Below, in pieces: positions 54,595 through 54,620 of a DNA stretch of 54,620 nt. Source of the DNA: Aerococcus viridans. GTDB lineage: Bacteria > Bacillota > Bacilli > Lactobacillales > Aerococcaceae. Below the pieces are notes generated by a model that had not been told where the DNA came from, ran no database searches, and saw nothing but the letters and a program-made list of their open reading frames with translations. The stretch lies in NCBI RefSeq assembly GCF_002871935.1, contig NZ_PNHQ01000014.1:1-54620 (forward strand), in the 5' to 3' direction. The translations under genes and the position numbers were made by a program. Numbering within the stretch: the first letter of the stretch is position 1; each line of letters opens with the position of its first letter.

Positions 54595-54620
54595 ATGAAT
54601 AGAAAAGTATATTCTGCAGA
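54595..54620 (+). CDS. IS3-family transposase OrfA, first codons only
   Basis: ATG at 54595 after GAGGGG (spacing 8) opens MNRKVYSA and then runs off the window. The N-terminus is that of the helix-turn-helix protein OrfA in IS3-family elements. No judgement on intactness is possible. Confidence 0.7.

Larger units (their letters stand above)
54538..54620 (+). mobile_element. Left end of an IS3-family insertion sequence (cut by window edge)
   Basis: From 54538 the sequence reads TGCTCCCCCTAAAGTAGAC, which looks like an IS3-type terminal inverted repeat with TG at the tip. It is followed at 54595 by an ATG starting MNRKVYSA, typical for OrfA of this family. The rest lies outside the window. 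It sits 66 bases after the prsA terminator. Confidence 0.78.

Overview
The window is an ordinary chromosomal core segment of a low-GC Gram-positive bacterium. The gene orders (polA-mutM-coaE-nrdR-dnaB-dnaI-thrS, infC-rpmI-rplT, ytpR-x-murC, trmB-ytmP-ecsB-ecsA//hit-ytxH-prsA, spx-mecA, coiA-pepF), the strong GGAGG ribosome sites, the frequent TTG starts and the T-box and L20-type leaders point to Lactobacillales. An Aerococcaceae or Carnobacteriaceae member is my best guess; the genus cannot be fixed from the sequence alone. Both edges are cut inside insertion sequences: the 3' end of an ISL3-family element on the left (1-383) and the 5' end of an IS3-family element on the right (from about 54538).

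Layout. 0.4-8 kb: pepF and coiA, trpS, the stress regulator spx and its likely ClpC adaptor mecA, lplA and a GNAT acetyltransferase. 8-14 kb: methionine ABC importer metN-metI-metQ, the infC-rpmI-rplT translation operon with a long attenuator leader, a hypothetical gene and an orphan second MetQ-like lipoprotein. 14-18.7 kb: tag glycosylase, a HAD phosphatase, a perfectly tandem 120-bp structured repeat, and thrS behind a T-box riboswitch. 18.7-28.2 kb: an Asp23/Gls24-AmaP envelope-stress module, then the DNA replication/repair block dnaI, dnaB, nrdR, coaE, mutM, polA and a MaoC-like gene overlapping polA. 28.3-35 kb: an M20 peptidase, a histidine phosphatase and a folate operon (folC-folE-folP-folB-folK plus a DHFR/RibD-like reductase). 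35-42.7 kb: glutathionyl-hydroquinone reductase, a UDG-family and ADP-ribosylglycohydrolase pair, a second pepF, a small membrane protein, an NdpA-like nucleoid protein and an alkaline phosphatase without signal peptide. 42.7-54.4 kb: galU, corA, murC with a disordered protein of unknown function, ytpR, a small membrane protein, trmB, ytmP, ecsBA, hit, a YtxH-like protein and the foldase prsA with a long Ser/Glu tail.

Most genes lie on the minus strand and almost every transcription unit ends in a clear intrinsic terminator. The genes are mainly housekeeping: translation, replication, folate, cell wall and protein quality control (Spx-MecA, PrsA, Ecs). I see no phage, CRISPR array, defence island or obvious new multi-gene system. 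The less explained items are non-coding: the 120-bp tandem repeat beside thrS, a dispersed ~178-bp element (3476-3655 and 8009-8186) that can fold into a three-way junction, and a hairpin at the right IS end that would hide the transposase ribosome site.
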